Assembly (NCBI GenBank): GCA_015680685.1
Contig: MNCI01026460.1
Span: 55,037-119,036 of the forward strand
Reading direction: 5' to 3'
DNA length: 64,000 bases
Source of the DNA: Gnetum montanum
Taxonomy: Eukaryota > Streptophyta > Gnetopsida > Gnetales > Gnetaceae
Numbering within the stretch: position 1 is the first letter of the stretch; each line of letters opens with the position of its first letter. This document shows positions 1-11,704 of this stretch, piece by piece. The notes under the pieces were generated by a model. It saw only the letters and a program-made list of their open reading frames with translations. It did no database searches and was not told the DNA's origin. Made by a program: the position numbers and the translations under genes.

Positions 1-377
1 TATCATAACTTCCCTGTTAAAATGTGATACCGAAATTTTGGATGCATAAAAGCCATTTTGATGATTCTGCGGATCCCTTCATCTATGTTATGGCGACCTA
101 GGTGGTTTGCGACGGTAAAGATTCCCAATCATGATATGATACTTTGTTGAGTAAGAGATTCCCAATCATGTTATGATACTAAAATACGGTAACTCCTCCA
201 TGGGAAAGACTTTCTCTGCTCTGCATTCTGAAAGCCGAGATAGGGTTTCTTCTTCAGTGGACTGAACCTTTCGCGGGATGATCATAACCTTTGCTGTTAC
301 GCCACCTTCCAATATCTGCTGCCATTGTTACCATATGGCTTGTTGCTGCTGCTGCTGCGGTTTAGCTTGGCGTTTCA
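1..377. other. No gene assigned; short direct repeat
   Basis: No convincing coding region. A block containing gattcccaatcatg..tatgatact occurs twice about 37 bp apart (roughly 120-145 and 157-180), a simple local duplication. A CAG/CTG-rich stretch lies at 340-360. The DNA is less AT-rich than the transposon block further right and looks like unique, gene-adjacent sequence. Confidence 0.4.
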
Positions 378-614
378 TTGCTATTGAAATGTATGAGCAA
401 TTCTGCAATAAATAAAGTTGATGATGATGGGCATCGTAAAATCTTGGTGGGCAGCTTGTATCAAGCTTTTCTTGAAAGGAGCGAAAAACTGACTGTGATG
501 CTACGTGGCAAGAATGAGATAGGCTTTGACACGGCATTAATACGGAAGAAAATTGTTGCATCTACTCGAAGAATGTTAACATATATCCAACTTCATGTTC
601 GTCCGGCCTGGTAA
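378..614 (+). CDS. Possible terminal exon of an unidentified gene
   Basis: A plus-strand open frame of 78 codons ends in TAA at 612-614, just after residues HVRPAW. I do not recognise the product. It is hydrophilic and mixed in charge (KVDDDGHRKILVGSLYQAF, then a basic segment around RKKIVASTRRM), which looks more like real coding sequence than the low-complexity frames nearby. The frame is closed upstream by a TAG at 363-365, so if it is real it would be a last exon or a short protein starting at the internal ATG near 393. It lies about 0.95 kb from the 3' end of the convergent oxygenase-like gene. It may equally be a chance frame; transcript evidence would settle it. Confidence 0.3.
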   Translation: MLLKCMSNSAINKVDDDGHRKILVGSLYQAFLERSEKLTVMLRGKNEIGFDTALIRKKIVASTRRMLTYIQLHVRPAW

Positions 615-1563
615 TGGTCTTGCCGAAGCCCTGAATTCCATCTCTCATAATGAAGATTGCGCGTGATTCTTACTACTTTTGACTGGGGACTCATCGCGGA
701 ACTCTGAACCGTCAAATTGTCTTTTCGTAGAGGAATGGACACCTGTTTTGTTGAACGGATATCTTTTAAAAAGCCTTTTTTTCTGCGCATCTTACATACG
801 TGATGATGATCATAGATGACAAGTCTCTCTCTAGTCTAAAAGGATTCTTTGTAATTTCTGCCTTCGTATTCACCATCAACCCGGCCCATTTATCTCCATT
901 TATCTCCTTCCCTTTAAAAACGGATGACGTGCCAGCCATTTCCTTTCGGAATTTGGCATCTTTATCTGTTCTTTGCCTTGCTCCTTGAGGTATACATTAC
1001 CAGGAAACTTTCTACGGAGCTTAATAGTTCAAAGAAAGATGGCTACTGGCTAGGCACAGGACCAGTGAGCAGCAGCGAGCGAGACAGGGCTCCCTTCCAT
1101 GTCGCTTGATTGGCCCCCACACGTCTTTCGTTATTGGCATGCGCGCAAAGACATTACTAAAGCAACGCATCATCAAAATCGATCGATTGACAACTTATCA
1201 AAAGACAAATTGCAATGCTGACCCGCATAATTTTTCACAAATACCATTCCATATATATATATATATATATTCCTTTTTATAGCAAACACAATGTGTGGTA
1301 AATGACTAAATCGAATCCGAAACAGTTTACGTGCCTCGAGGGGAAAAAATGACGAGGCAATCAGGAATAATATTGTATTAGCAAATCCGGGAGGCAAATA
1401 AAAAAGAGAAAAGGAGGAATATTACAAGGCGATGATGAGAGAGCAGGAAAGGACTGGACACCTGCACGTCGAAATTAATTTCAGAATGTTTTCAACTGCC
1501 ATTCCCATAGATTTCCAAACTCCATCCATCCATCCATCCAACCAACCAAAAGGCCAACTGCAG
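615..1563. other. Intergenic region, nothing assigned
   Basis: No recognised gene. A (TA)n microsatellite lies at about 1251-1270. The right end abuts the 3' end of the oxygenase-like gene on the minus strand, so part of this stretch is probably its 3' UTR. Confidence 0.5.
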
Positions 1564-3317
1564 TCAAAATACAAAAAGCAGCAGCAGCAGCAGAACCAGT
1601 CTCAGCACGAAGAGCACCAGAACAACCATGAACAGGTGCTCTGCCAGAGGCATGTGGAGGGCAGGCAAAGCCAAATGCTGCTGCTGATGATGATGATTAT
1701 GATGATGCGAGTGTGCAAATTCCGATGGCGGAGTATACAGAAATTCTGCGGCCATTGTAGGCACAGAGGCCGTGGCCATGGCTCTGGCTGTTACGCTCCG
1801 GCAACGGCCGTCGCTCCAGAGTTTGAGAAGAGGGCCGGCGGTGACAAGCAGAGCTCCTGGTTGCAGAGCCAGCCTTGTCCACGTTTCTTGGCGGTAAATG
1901 TAGAAGCAGCAGCCCTGCGAAGCAGAAGAAGAAGAAGGAGCTTGATGCAGTGCCAGGAGATGAGTGCAGGCGAACGCGTGGCTGCCGCTCACGCATTTAT
2001 ACATGCATAGCAGTGGTGCCGGCCCCTCTGTCCACAGAACCTCGCTCATGGCCGCTGCAGACTCTCTCAGACCCAGACCCACCTTTTCTTCCAGAATTTC
2101 AAGAATCTCCCCCGCCAACTGCTCCACCGCCTCCCAGTAATCCCCGACCGCGTCACTGTAAAACCGCCATTACACAGCAGTGCACCATCATCAGTATCAG
2201 CTTCTTATGTTTCAACTCCACGACGGAGTCCGCTCTGTTATAATATTGAAATTGAATTTAGGCTAAAATATCGTCTGCAGATCCCATTTGAAACATTCTC
2301 CCGGGGAACAGTAGCCAAGGTCAAAGTAGTAAGTTGCACATGTATACAGGAATTCGTACGAATTATTTGTCCCACCAAAAACAGTAACATGTAACATGAA
2401 TCTCTCGTTTGCAGCGAGCCCAAAAGCTACGTTTTCTTTTCTTCCACCGGAACGTCGCGGAAAGACTAACTATGTCTTACCTGATCCCTCGCTGTACATA
2501 CCCACTTTGCTTGTGGATTCAAGAGCGATGACAATTACAATAATTGCTTAAAAGAAATCCTACAAATTCAACCACAGCGACGATCCACGAACACAAAATT
2601 CTGCTTCGTATTTGAGTCTTGCAGACCTCCCAACAAGCCCATACATTATAGTACATAACCCAAATCTAAAAGTACGTAACAGTATGGTATTGATTCCTGC
2701 ACCACTACTGTTCCGAGAATTGGATCATCATTCCAACCAAAATCACGGAATCCGAAGCGATGGTACCTGAGCTGCGGAGAAACATGAGGAAGGCGGTGGC
2801 GCTGAGATCGGGGCACGCAGAAGGACAAGCGCCCGTCATCGAATCCAAAGGGGCGCTCTTTTGACCGTCGCGGCTGCGCTTGAGCTTCATCATCATCCAC
2901 ATCAAAAATGGCAGCAGAGGCAGCGAGCAGAGAATCCATGGCGGACTCGGGGACGCCATGGCCGCCGCCGATAATCCCAAAGCACCCGAAATCTGCCAAC
3001 GCCTGCGCCACTTCTGCGGTCTTCTCGTGGCCATCTGCATGGCCACGGCCACGGCCACGGCCCTTGCGGAGGGTCGCGAGATCGAATTGCGGCAGCAGCA
3101 ATTCCGGCTCCGGTTCCGGTTCAAGTTGGGGTTGGGAAGTGGAGGCACAAGATGGCAGAATGGCGTCGGGCAAAATCAGATCTGGGATTCTGAGCGACGA
3201 TTCGAGGAAGTCGTTGAGAATATCGGAGTTTACGCCGGTGGATCGGGATCCGGTCGCCCGTGCAATTGGCGACGGAGGCGGAGCCCGGAACGCTCCGCCC
3301 TTCTTGGCCTTCTCCAT
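1564..3317 (-). CDS. 2-oxoglutarate/Fe(II) oxygenase superfamily-like protein, metal ligands not conserved
   Basis: Two-exon gene read from the minus strand. Exon 1 is 3317-2767 and ends CAG|GTACC. The intron is 2766-2156 and ends ttttacag. Exon 2 is 2155-1564 with a stop. The exon 1 remainder of two bases joins exon 2 in phase, giving about 380 residues. The start was placed at 3317 (MEKAKKGG) because this N-terminus, followed by APPPSPI, looks family-like; an earlier in-frame start at 3392 would add a basic tail. The N-terminal half has a DIOX_N-type segment (LADFGCFGIIGGGHGVP). The C-terminal half keeps the jelly-roll signature GALLVTAGPLLKLWSDGR and ends in FLYTPP. No HxD motif is present in exon 2, and the distal His position reads SVTAR instead of SVxHR. 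The Arg of the usual RxS co-substrate motif is also not seen. Known relatives include plant proteins annotated only as oxygenase-like; loss of catalysis is inferred. The C-terminus has a His/Gln-rich run and a Leu-rich tail. Substrate unknown. Confidence 0.75.
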
Positions 3318-4286
3318 TTTTTCCGTCCTTCCTTTGCTCGTTCTTGTGCCGGTGCGGCGGTGTTTGAGATATCGATATGGTAAATAAAGCAAAGTGAAGA
3401 AGCATCATATTTTATCATATCATATATGTTATAGACGTAGACGAGGCCAGGCTATCATGGCAGAGCTGGGAATGGGACCGGACTGCCAATGACCCGGCCT
3501 TACCTTACCTTACTTTTTGATGATTCTTGTTGTCCTTAACTTAGGCACTGAAGTTTGCATTTGAATTCAATTGCATGAGTATGTATGAATGGAACATTGC
3601 GCATGCGTTTTGGGGTTGTACCGGTGGTGGTGCATAATATGTTTTGGTTGCTTTGTTTGTTGGTTGGTTTTGTCATGATGGGTGGTTATGATAGCGGAAA
3701 TTGCGTCCACCCTTTGTTGGTTCTGTGCACTTTGTTTGTTTATCGCATTGGCATGGTGGCATCATGAGCATTCATGCATGCCTCCGACCATGTCTCACGT
3801 TTCATCCACCATTCCAAGCTTTTCAAGTATTTTATTGCTCAAGGGGGCAGGGGGGTTCTCAAGTAGGGGAGGTTCATCAAAATTGAAACAATCACTTTAT
3901 GTAGCCACGGTGAAAGGGTCAACCACATAGCCAATGACAGGTGAGTGAATCGTAAGCAGATGTCCCACATAAAAATTATGAAGGCAAAAGGTTCTTATTT
4001 CAAGTGACACTTTAAAATTAACATAAGATAATGATGAAGTTTTAGCTTAATGGTTATATATTTATTTGGAAACTCTATGTTATGTTATGTGTTTAATTTT
4101 CATAGGCAATACTCAGTTATAAAGTATATACTATATATATTGGGGGTAAATATTGTTATCAAATAAGTTTAATTAATATAAGGGTCAAAACCCTTAAATT
4201 CTCGAATAATATTTACCCTCAAGATAATATAGTCAAATTAAAACTTTATAACTACAAATGAACTAACCATTCTACTTCCAATATGA
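3318..4286. promoter_or_regulatory. Upstream region of the oxygenase-like gene and intergenic DNA
   Basis: Holds the presumed promoter of the minus-strand gene. AT-rich runs on that strand at about 3395-3435 (repeated atatgata) could contain a TATA-type element, but none stands out. From about 3950 on the DNA is AT-rich repeat-like sequence; 4025-4140 weakly resembles the SINE-like family found further right. Confidence 0.3.
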
Positions 4287-4440
4287 ACAATGAGGCATTA
4301 GCTTAGTAGTAAGATACCTGATTTAGAAGCTCCAGATCATAGGTTCAATTTTGATGAGCAATGTTGAGTTATACAAAGTTCTAATTGGATTATATATCTT
4401 GGGGTGTATCTATGTTTCACTTATTTCAGGTTCCAACAAC
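4287..4440 (+). repeat. tRNA-related SINE-like copy 1
   Basis: About 150 bp, similar to copies near 4772, 53500, 53660 and 54300. The 5' part has an A-box-like ttagcttagtagtaag and a B-box-like ataggttcaatt, as in RNA polymerase III promoters derived from tRNA. The body then reads gagttata ... tctatgtttcacttatttc and ends in ggttccaacaacccc. This copy is diverged. No target duplication could be fixed. Confidence 0.5.
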
Positions 4441-4530
4441 CCCCATTCTATGTCTAGTATGTGTAAATAGATTGGAACCTCCCCCATTCCTCTCTATTAA
4501 GAACTTTAAAATTTATTTTAGTCACACATT

Positions 4531-5049
4531 TGTTAAAGAAGATAACAAAAATCTGAAGACCATGACCAACATCTTTCTAGGAGTGAACACAATGAAAAGG
4601 AACAAGAATCAAAATGCTAAGGCAATCTTCCAAAGAAGTGAATCATATATTTATTAATGCAAGAGTATTAGTAAAAAAAAAACATAACTGTAACTATAAA
4701 GCTAAGACTCTTCATAACATAATCAAAGTTAACAAATAACTAAATATTAATTAATCATAACTAAAACCATCAACAATGACTTGTTAGCCTAGTGGTACAA
4801 GTCTTAGCCTTGTATCCCCAATTCATAGGTTTGATTCTACTAAGTAGTACTGAGTTATAAACTTCTATAAATATTTGGGTGCACTTATGTTTCAATTATT
4901 TCATGTTCCATTCCTATTATTAAAACCATCCATATATTATAAAAACTATGAAAATTATAACAATGAACATTTAAATCATAAGGTTACCCACAATTGTACA
5001 TAGTTTGGCTCATACATGAACTAATGCTGAGAGTGATATTTCCTAATAC
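4531..5049 (-). repeat. 3' LTR of the Copia element
   Basis: Matches the 5' LTR at 39009-39435 in several stretches. Its left end is tgttaaag. Its right end (gatatttcctaata) abuts a purine-rich tract on the element strand (aatggggggta), a polypurine tract, at about 5049-5062. A SINE-like copy is inserted inside it at about 4772-4917, which accounts for its greater length. Confidence 0.7.
4772..4917 (+). repeat. tRNA-related SINE-like copy 2, inside the Copia 3' LTR
   Basis: The best preserved A box in the window (ttagcctagtggtacaag) is followed about 45 bp later by B-box-like cataggtttgattc, then gagttataaacttctataaa and tatgtttcaattatttca. It interrupts the LTR, since the 5' LTR lacks this segment, so it is younger than the LTR. 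Confidence 0.6.
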
Positions 5050-7033
5050 CCCCCATTAAATAAAACAAGAGATTATTTATACAAGTGCAAACCTTGAACA
5101 AAATTTTGGAAATTTTTGGAGCTAAGCAGTTTAGTGACTATCAGCTAACTTACCAACAATGCTAATGTAAATTGGCCCTATAAACCTTAGTGAAGGCATT
5201 CCTAATATAATGCCTTGTAGTCTCAATGTGCTTTGTTCTTTCATGGAAAACTAAATCCTTCCTAAACTTTATAGCACTATGATTATCACTATACAAAGTT
5301 ATTGCTTTTAAAATGTCTTTCTTCAACTCAATGAATAATTAATTTAGCCACTTTAATTCTATCCCAAGATGAACAACAACTTTATATTGTGACTTTATGA
5401 TGGACAATGAAATTGCCTTCTGTTTTGTAGATCACAATGATATCGCATTTCCTCTATGCTTAATGAAGAATCTAGTAGTAGAACATCTAGTTATGGTGTC
5501 TCCTCCTTAGTCATCATCTATATAACCTTCCAATTGAACTTTAAAATAAAATTCATAAATCAAACCATAGTGTTGGGTAACTTTAATGTACTTTAGAATT
5601 CCCAAAGCCATCATCATTTGACTTCTAGTAGGCTTCTAATTAAACCATGACAAGAGATTGACTATGTACATAATGTTTGGTCTTGTATTAGTTAAATAAA
5701 TTCATTTACAAATAAACCATCAAAACTCCATAGGTTCATCACTTAATTTTGAATCATCCTTTCTGCAAAAATTGCATAGACCCAAAGGTATCAACCATGG
5801 TTTACATTTCAACATAGAATATTCCCTTAAAAACTCAACTGTGTATTTCTTTTAGGTAATTAGTATATGATGGATGAATAATCAATCCCAAAAATCAAAA
5901 AATGATTAAGCAAATCAAGATCCAACATTTCAAATTCTTATTTCAATTGATCATTAACCTTTTGGATCAAACCTTGTAACTCCCGACTTATAATAATATC
6001 ATCAACATATAGAACATGTATAATGGTTCTCTATAAATGTTTAGTTGAGTAAATGTAAAGACTAGCATCTAAATCAGCTTTTTTAAACCTATTTTATGTA
6101 AATAATCATCAAACTTTATTTACCATTCACGAGGAACTTGTTTCAAACTATACAAGAATTTCTTTAGTTTTTAGACATAATCCAAATAGAAACTTTCCAT
6201 AAAGCCTTCATGTTTGCACATAAATATTTTTTCTTGTAGATCTCTAGTCAAAGATATAGATTTGACATCCAACTAATATAGTATCCAACCATAAGTACTC
6301 GCCAAGGAAAGAATAATTCCTTGTAGTTCTTTGCTTCATGACTTGGGCAAAATTCTCTTTGTAGTCTATGTCTTTACATTATGCATAGCCTTTTACCACT
6401 ATCCATGCTTTATTCCTGTTAATGATGCTATCAGCCTTTTTTTTTTATTTTAGATATCAACTTACATGATGATACTCTATGATATTTGGTAGGTTTGACA
6501 AGTTTGCAAAATTTCATTCTTTTAGAGCATGTCAAACTCTACCCTCATTGCTTTTATCCAGTGTTTATTCTTAAGTGCTTCTTGCACTTACATGCTCAAT
6601 CAGTTCAAGTATCTCATCTCTTTTAAATCATTCAATTTAGAATGATCTTGCGTAGAGAACACTATTCCACTTCTTAGATGCTTCATGAGCAATGCATCAA
6701 TGTGTTCCACCTTCGTTAATCTCAAATCATTCAATTTATTTTGAAACTATAACAATTGATGACCATGTTTTCAAGATATCAAGTGGAATGATCATACTAA
6801 TTCATGGAAGCTTCTTCATCCACATCTTCTCTAAAGAAACTTTCATATTACAACATCATTATTACTTTGGATGATAGAACTATCACCTTCTCACTACAAA
6901 TCATCATTGATGTCATCAAATTCAAGAATATATCATTGAAAAACATATCTTTATAAATTATAATCTTTCATTCCTTGATATCCCATAATTAGTATGCTTT
7001 GGGAATAAATGAATACCCAAGTAGTAACTCAAA
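5050..7033 (-). pseudogene. Copia integrase tail, reverse transcriptase and RNase H, decayed
   Basis: Fragments in several frames with many stops. From 7033 downwards: integrase end with a GYSxxxKAY-type block and later KIIIYKDMFFND (the 'GYS..SKAYRL...R.VVF' region of Copia integrase). RT begins near 6600 with EALKNKHWIKAM. The YVDD catalytic motif (LYVDDIIIS) is at about 5985-6015. RNase H follows near 5150-5700, with TNTRPNIMY-like and KHIE blocks. The right edge at 7033 is cut exactly by the LTR of Gypsy element A. The missing continuation of integrase lies at 29119, across the whole Gypsy stack. Confidence 0.75.
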
Positions 7034-7479
7034 TGATGAGCGGCGAGGTATCCCTACACTCAACCATACGAATACGAGCGTACATGCATGATCTAGTCAA
7101 ATTCCAAGGACTAAGTGCTTATGCGCCTTTGTAAAACAAGAATGGGTTGATCAATCATTATCTTCCCAAGCTTACTTGTATGTCACGATTGTATGGTTAA
7201 GTAAAGTTGAGGCATATGACTTTTATACTTTTTATGTGTTTTTATGTCCTACTACTAATAAGGGAGGAGAGAGATAACTAAGTAACTAATTTAATTTGAC
7301 TAATGATTAACTAGGCTTTAACTGATCCTAACACCAGTATCCATTCTCACTTGTCATACACATCCTAAACTAGTGCAACACTATTGGGATTACCAAACGC
7401 TAATTGTTACTGGGTTACCAAGTATTACATGCATGCTAGAAGTGATCGTACTATGTGTGGTTACTTAGGAGAGTTGTAT

Positions 7480-7512
<33 letters not shown>

Positions 7513-7878
7513 ATTAATTAACTAAGGAAAGCATTACATAACTAAAAATAACATTAATTAATCTTTTCTAAATGTTGCAAGGTTTATCACAAAGTTCATC
7601 TTTATTGCCGTACACAAGATGTGCTCAGGTACATAATGCTCAAATAAAGATCTGTTCACTTTATGACTCCTACTACAGGCACACAAAAATAATTCTAACT
7701 CTAAGAGGGAGAAAAGGCAAGAGTTTGGGTAAGAGACTAAAATTAACTATGCAAACCAAGTGTGCCTGCCTCTTATTTATAGGCAATGAGGCAGGATGCG
7801 ATATCGGGTATCCGACATCGCATGGCAAGCTTCGATATCGTAGACCTGATATCATGGCCTTGATATTGCAGTTCATCA
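7034..7878 (-). repeat. 3' LTR of element A
   Basis: 845 bp bounded by TGATGAG and TTCATCA. On the element strand it has a U3 with GATATC-core repeats (about 7795-7870), a TATA-like tataaataag near 7775-7785, and the R-region stem-loop with AATAAA at 7598-7651. An (AG)n microsatellite lies at about 7482-7510. Its left edge cuts the Copia integrase. The purine tract catgggggta lies just inside the right edge. Confidence 0.8.
7598..7651 (-). promoter_or_regulatory. R-region stem-loop with poly(A) signal, element A
   Basis: Arms atctttatt (7598-7606) and aataaagat (7643-7651) are perfectly complementary. On the element strand the AATAAA signal (7606-7601) is fully inside the 3' arm. The loop holds a second pairing (gtac...gtac with a CACA/TGTG pair). 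The same structure recurs in all the Gypsy LTRs of this window where that region is present. Confidence 0.6.
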
Positions 7879-9800
7879 TACCCCCATGACTAAATGAAAA
7901 CTTGTCCTCGAGTTCCTTACAAAATATTGGGAAGGTATGGGATTATTGATTGAATGAAAATTGGTAGTGAAACGAGATGGTAGACTCTAAGTGCCCGGTG
8001 AACAAATCGACAATACATTACAACATTGGTGTTCATACCCATGATGGTGAACACTGTACATAAGTGACATCCAGACCTTCACTTGATAGCTTGAAGAAAA
8101 AGAGGGAGAAAAGAAAATGGGGCATGTTGCTGCCAATGCTAAGATTTCACCCTCCATTATTTATCCACAATCACACAAGCAGACTTGTTCCTGACATAAA
8201 TGCTCCAACTCTAGTTCATCCCAAGTGCTCCCTCCTATCCCAGTCCATTGTCCGTGTAATCGCCCTCTGCACACACAACATAGTCATGAATGAGTAAGGA
8301 TAAGTAAACCACAATGAAGTTGATACCTTGCCTTGATATAAAGCATATTGGCTGGGTTGTGGTTATGGAAGAAACTGGGTTAGAGATTTATTACTGATAA
8401 CTACCCAAGGTGTAGGGGTTAGGCAAGTAGTGGAATGGAGAAATTGAAAAATTTGAAAAATTTGTGCCAGGGCCCTCACAACTAAGAGCAAACCTCTGGT
8501 AGCAATAAGATGGAAAAATATAAGGAACAAGAAACATGGGAAAAATAACAACAGCAACGCCAATAAAGTGGATGTTAAAGATGGGAATGAAATGAGAAAT
8601 GGTTGATTGCAGAGAATGTTTAAGGAAAAGAACTTAACAATTGCACCAAAAAGGAATGCCAGTGGGTCCTCCCCAAAGCAGGCTCATGCCCTTTATGCCC
8701 TAACAAACCCACAAACCAAAGAGTCTTTAGGCTCTAGGAATATCATTTGGAAGCAAGAGTTAAAAAACTTACCCACAAGAATTTTCCAAGGAAAAAAAAT
8801 TCATCGACCAAGATATGGACTAATCATAAAACTGGCAATGAGGTGGAAAATGGAGAGAAAGATAGAGAGTAGAAATGGAATGGAATCTCAAGAGCAAATT
8901 TTTGTAAACTCCCTTGTGTATGTCATGGTTAATGTGACTGAGTAGAACTCATTCCAAATCTGGACTCAAACCAACCACCTTCAGTGACCTCGCATTAATA
9001 CACTTGGCAAATGCATCCTCTTGAAGTAACAAGAATGCCTCCACAAAGAGTGAAAATCATTCCAAAGAGAGCAAGATGGAGAAGCAAGAATCGAGAAAGG
9101 GCCTTAGTTAGAGGGAACCTTCAGGCATGGGTAACATGTCTTTCCAATGCCATAACCAGTGCTTGTAGCCCATATTGCTTTATTATGTCTAAGGGGTATG
9201 CTTTGAATTTCCACTTCTTCTTCTTCTTCTTCTTCTTTTTGCGTGAGAACCACACCATGCAAAGAATTATTTTTATTCACTCAACATCCTGATATTTGAT
9301 CAATGGTAAAATGGTAGAAAACCTAAGAAAAAGCATCCAAGCACCCAAGAGAATGGCCAGCACACGTGCATCGAATTCCCTTGAAGTCACACCTGTTTCA
9401 TCCATTGAGTCCTTCCTTGGTTTGAAGAATACCAAGCCATCAATTTATTAAGAAGTTGATTAGAAAAAAGAAAAAGGGATAGTACAGTAACAAAATCGAG
9501 GGAGACCATAGAGTTGAATGGATGAATGGACGACGTGGACTCATTGCCTATTTTATCAAAAGAACCATATCATAATATTAACATCATAATTCAAAGGTAA
9601 AAACCAAACATTACCAATCAATATCATATAATTCAATCCACCATCATGAGCACTTATTGTATGACAAATGAAAGTAAATCAACCTATCAAAGAAATAGTA
9701 AAAATGGTAACGATGGTGTAAAAAAAAATAAGAAAGATTGAAGAAATGTGTGAAAAAATGTGTAAAATAAAAATACAAAAGTACAAAAAGAACTAAGGGC
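7879..9800 (-). other. 3' region of element A between integrase and LTR
   Basis: About 1.9 kb without a continuous reading frame. It is homologous to 11981-13430 (B), 43900-45793 (D) and 61445-63370 (G). Its start is T-rich on the element strand. Near the LTR there is a weakly conserved short frame, discussed under findings. Athila-type elements can carry an envelope-like frame here; none is recognisable. Confidence 0.6.
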
Positions 9801-11159
9801 CTAGAATGATTGGCATAGGTGGCCATCTCCCCCACGGCTGAGTTGGAAGGAGGAGATCCAAAATAGCGAGCAAGGTTGTCCACCAATAGAGGTAGTATGA
9901 GTACTAGCTTTTCTAAGCCTATAGAAAGGTTTGGTTTGTTGGACGTTAACTAACAGTTTCTTATCTAGGCTCTTAGGTTTGTATATCATCATGGCCCCTA
10001 AAGGAAAATTTTCATGAATGACATAAGGTCCTTCCCACAACATTTGAAATTTGGTATGTTGTGGCACATGTGTGGGATTCCAGTAGAAAACCTTATCTCC
10101 TGGTTGATATTTAACTTTCTTAATCCTTAGGTCATGACATTTTTTATTGAAGGCCTTGTGTAACTCATTAGATGACAGGGTGGCCAATTGGTTCTCATCT
10201 AGTAGGTTAAGGATCATCAACCGTTGTTTTTGTGCTAGATCGAGGTCAAGGTTGAGGTTACATGCTGTGGATAGTGTATGAAGTTTAGTTTGAATGGGAA
10301 GCATTGGTAATTTACTGTACACCAACTCATAGGGGAAGTAGCCTATAGGGAGTTTCCATGTGGAGCAGTATGCCCAAAGAGCATTGTTCAGTTTAGTGCT
10401 CCAATCTCACCTAAACTTGCTAATGGTTCTTGTCAATATCTTTGTAATCTCCCTATTGGTAACTTCGGCTTGACCGTTCACTTGGAAGTGATATGGTGTA
10501 GTCAATTTGTGCTTAACCCCTAAGCGTTGCATTAATTTTTGGAAATTCGCACATGTGAAGTGTGTACCATTCTTGAAAATAAGTGCACGAGGCACACCAA
10601 ACCTATTTATGATTTGTTTTTGAACAAATCATGTAGCTGTAGATGATGTACAATCCTTAATAGTAGCTACTTCTGTCCATTTTGTAAGGTAATCAATGGC
10701 AACAATAATATAAGCTTTTCCATTGAACATTGGTATAATCAGCCCCATAATATCAATTCCCTAAATGTCAAAGGGTTCTAACAATTGAATCCCTTGTTGC
10801 AAATCCTCAGTTCTAGCAGTCATCCCCCCATCATGTTGACAGTGCTCACAAGATTGGATGAATTGATGGGCATCCTAAAACAATGTAGGCCAATAATATC
10901 CTGCAAGTAGGATCTTAATGGTTGTTCGTCTCCTTGCATAATGATCCCCACAAGGACCCTCATGAGCTTCTTGGAGAACTCGCAATTGATCTACGTTAGG
11001 AACACACCATCGAACCAAGCCATTAGAACATACTTTGTAAAGTTGCCCATTGATTTCCATAAAATACTTGGCTCAGTGAAGAAACTATTGTTTCTTTTTA
11101 GCATCAAACCCTTGTGGTGTTTGTTGTTAAAGGAGATAGGTGAGAATGCTACTATACCA
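9801..11159 (-). pseudogene. Element A integrase, decayed
   Basis: From 11060 downwards: an HHCC zinc domain (AHEGPCGDHYARRR ... QSCEHCQ), the first catalytic Asp in GIDIMG, then GTHF...GVKHKLTTPYH and NGQAE near 10480-10590. The second catalytic Asp is replaced (FKNGTHF where SDxGTHF is usual). The C-terminal domain at 9801-10325 (YQPGDKVFYWNP, then LWEGPYVI) is of the GPY/F type without a chromodomain. At least two stops split the frame. The left end VVQQTKP-like block matches element D at 43750-43780. Confidence 0.75.
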
Positions 11160-11704
11160 NNNNNNNNNNNNNNNNNNNNNNNNNNNNNNNNNNNNNNNNN
11201 NNNNNNNNNNNNNNNNNNNNNNNNNNNNNNNNNNNNNNNNNNNNNNNNNNNNNNNNNNNNNNNNNNNNNNNNNNNNNNNNNNNNNNNNNNNNNNNNNNNN
11301 NNNNNNNNNNNNNNNNNNNNNNNNNNNNNNNNNNNNNNNNNNNNNNNNNNNNNNNNNNNNNNNNNNNNNNNNNNNNNNNNNNNNNNNNNNNNNNNNNNNN
11401 NNNNNNNNNNNNNNNNNNNNNNNNNNNNNNNNNNNNNNNNNNNNNNNNNNNNNNNNNNNNNNNNNNNNNNNNNNNNNNNNNNNNNNNNNNNNNNNNNNNN
11501 NNNNNNNNNNNNNNNNNNNNNNNNNNNNNNNNNNNNNNNNNNNNNNNNNNNNNNNNNNNNNNNNNNNNNNNNNNNNNNNNNNNNNNNNNNNNNNNNNNNN
11601 NNNNNNNNNNNNNNNNNNNNNNNNNNNNNNNNNNNNNNNNNNNNNNNNNNNNNNNNNNNNNNNNNNNNNNNNNNNNNNNNNNNNNNNNNNNNNNNNNNNN
11701 NNNN
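11160..11704. other. Assembly gap (545 N)
   Basis: Unknown bases. By comparison with element B's 5' LTR, the gap should hold about 730 bp of B's 3' LTR plus about 150 bp of A's RNase H, more than the 545 N shown. The gap length is therefore probably not exact. Confidence 0.8.

Noticed and set aside
1432-2010. Plus-strand 192-codon frame with Gln and Met runs
   Set aside because: It is the antisense of exon 2, whose GALLVTAG...WSDGR signature identifies the true strand; the Gln/Met runs come from microsatellites.
2880-3387. Plus-strand frames over exon 1 of the oxygenase-like gene
   Set aside because: Shadow frames. Only the minus-strand frame shows the DIOX_N pattern and joins exon 2 in phase.
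4287-4360. SINE-like A and B boxes as real tRNA genes
   Set aside because: The acceptor and anticodon stems cannot be formed and spacing is off; the sequence recurs with a shared non-tRNA body.
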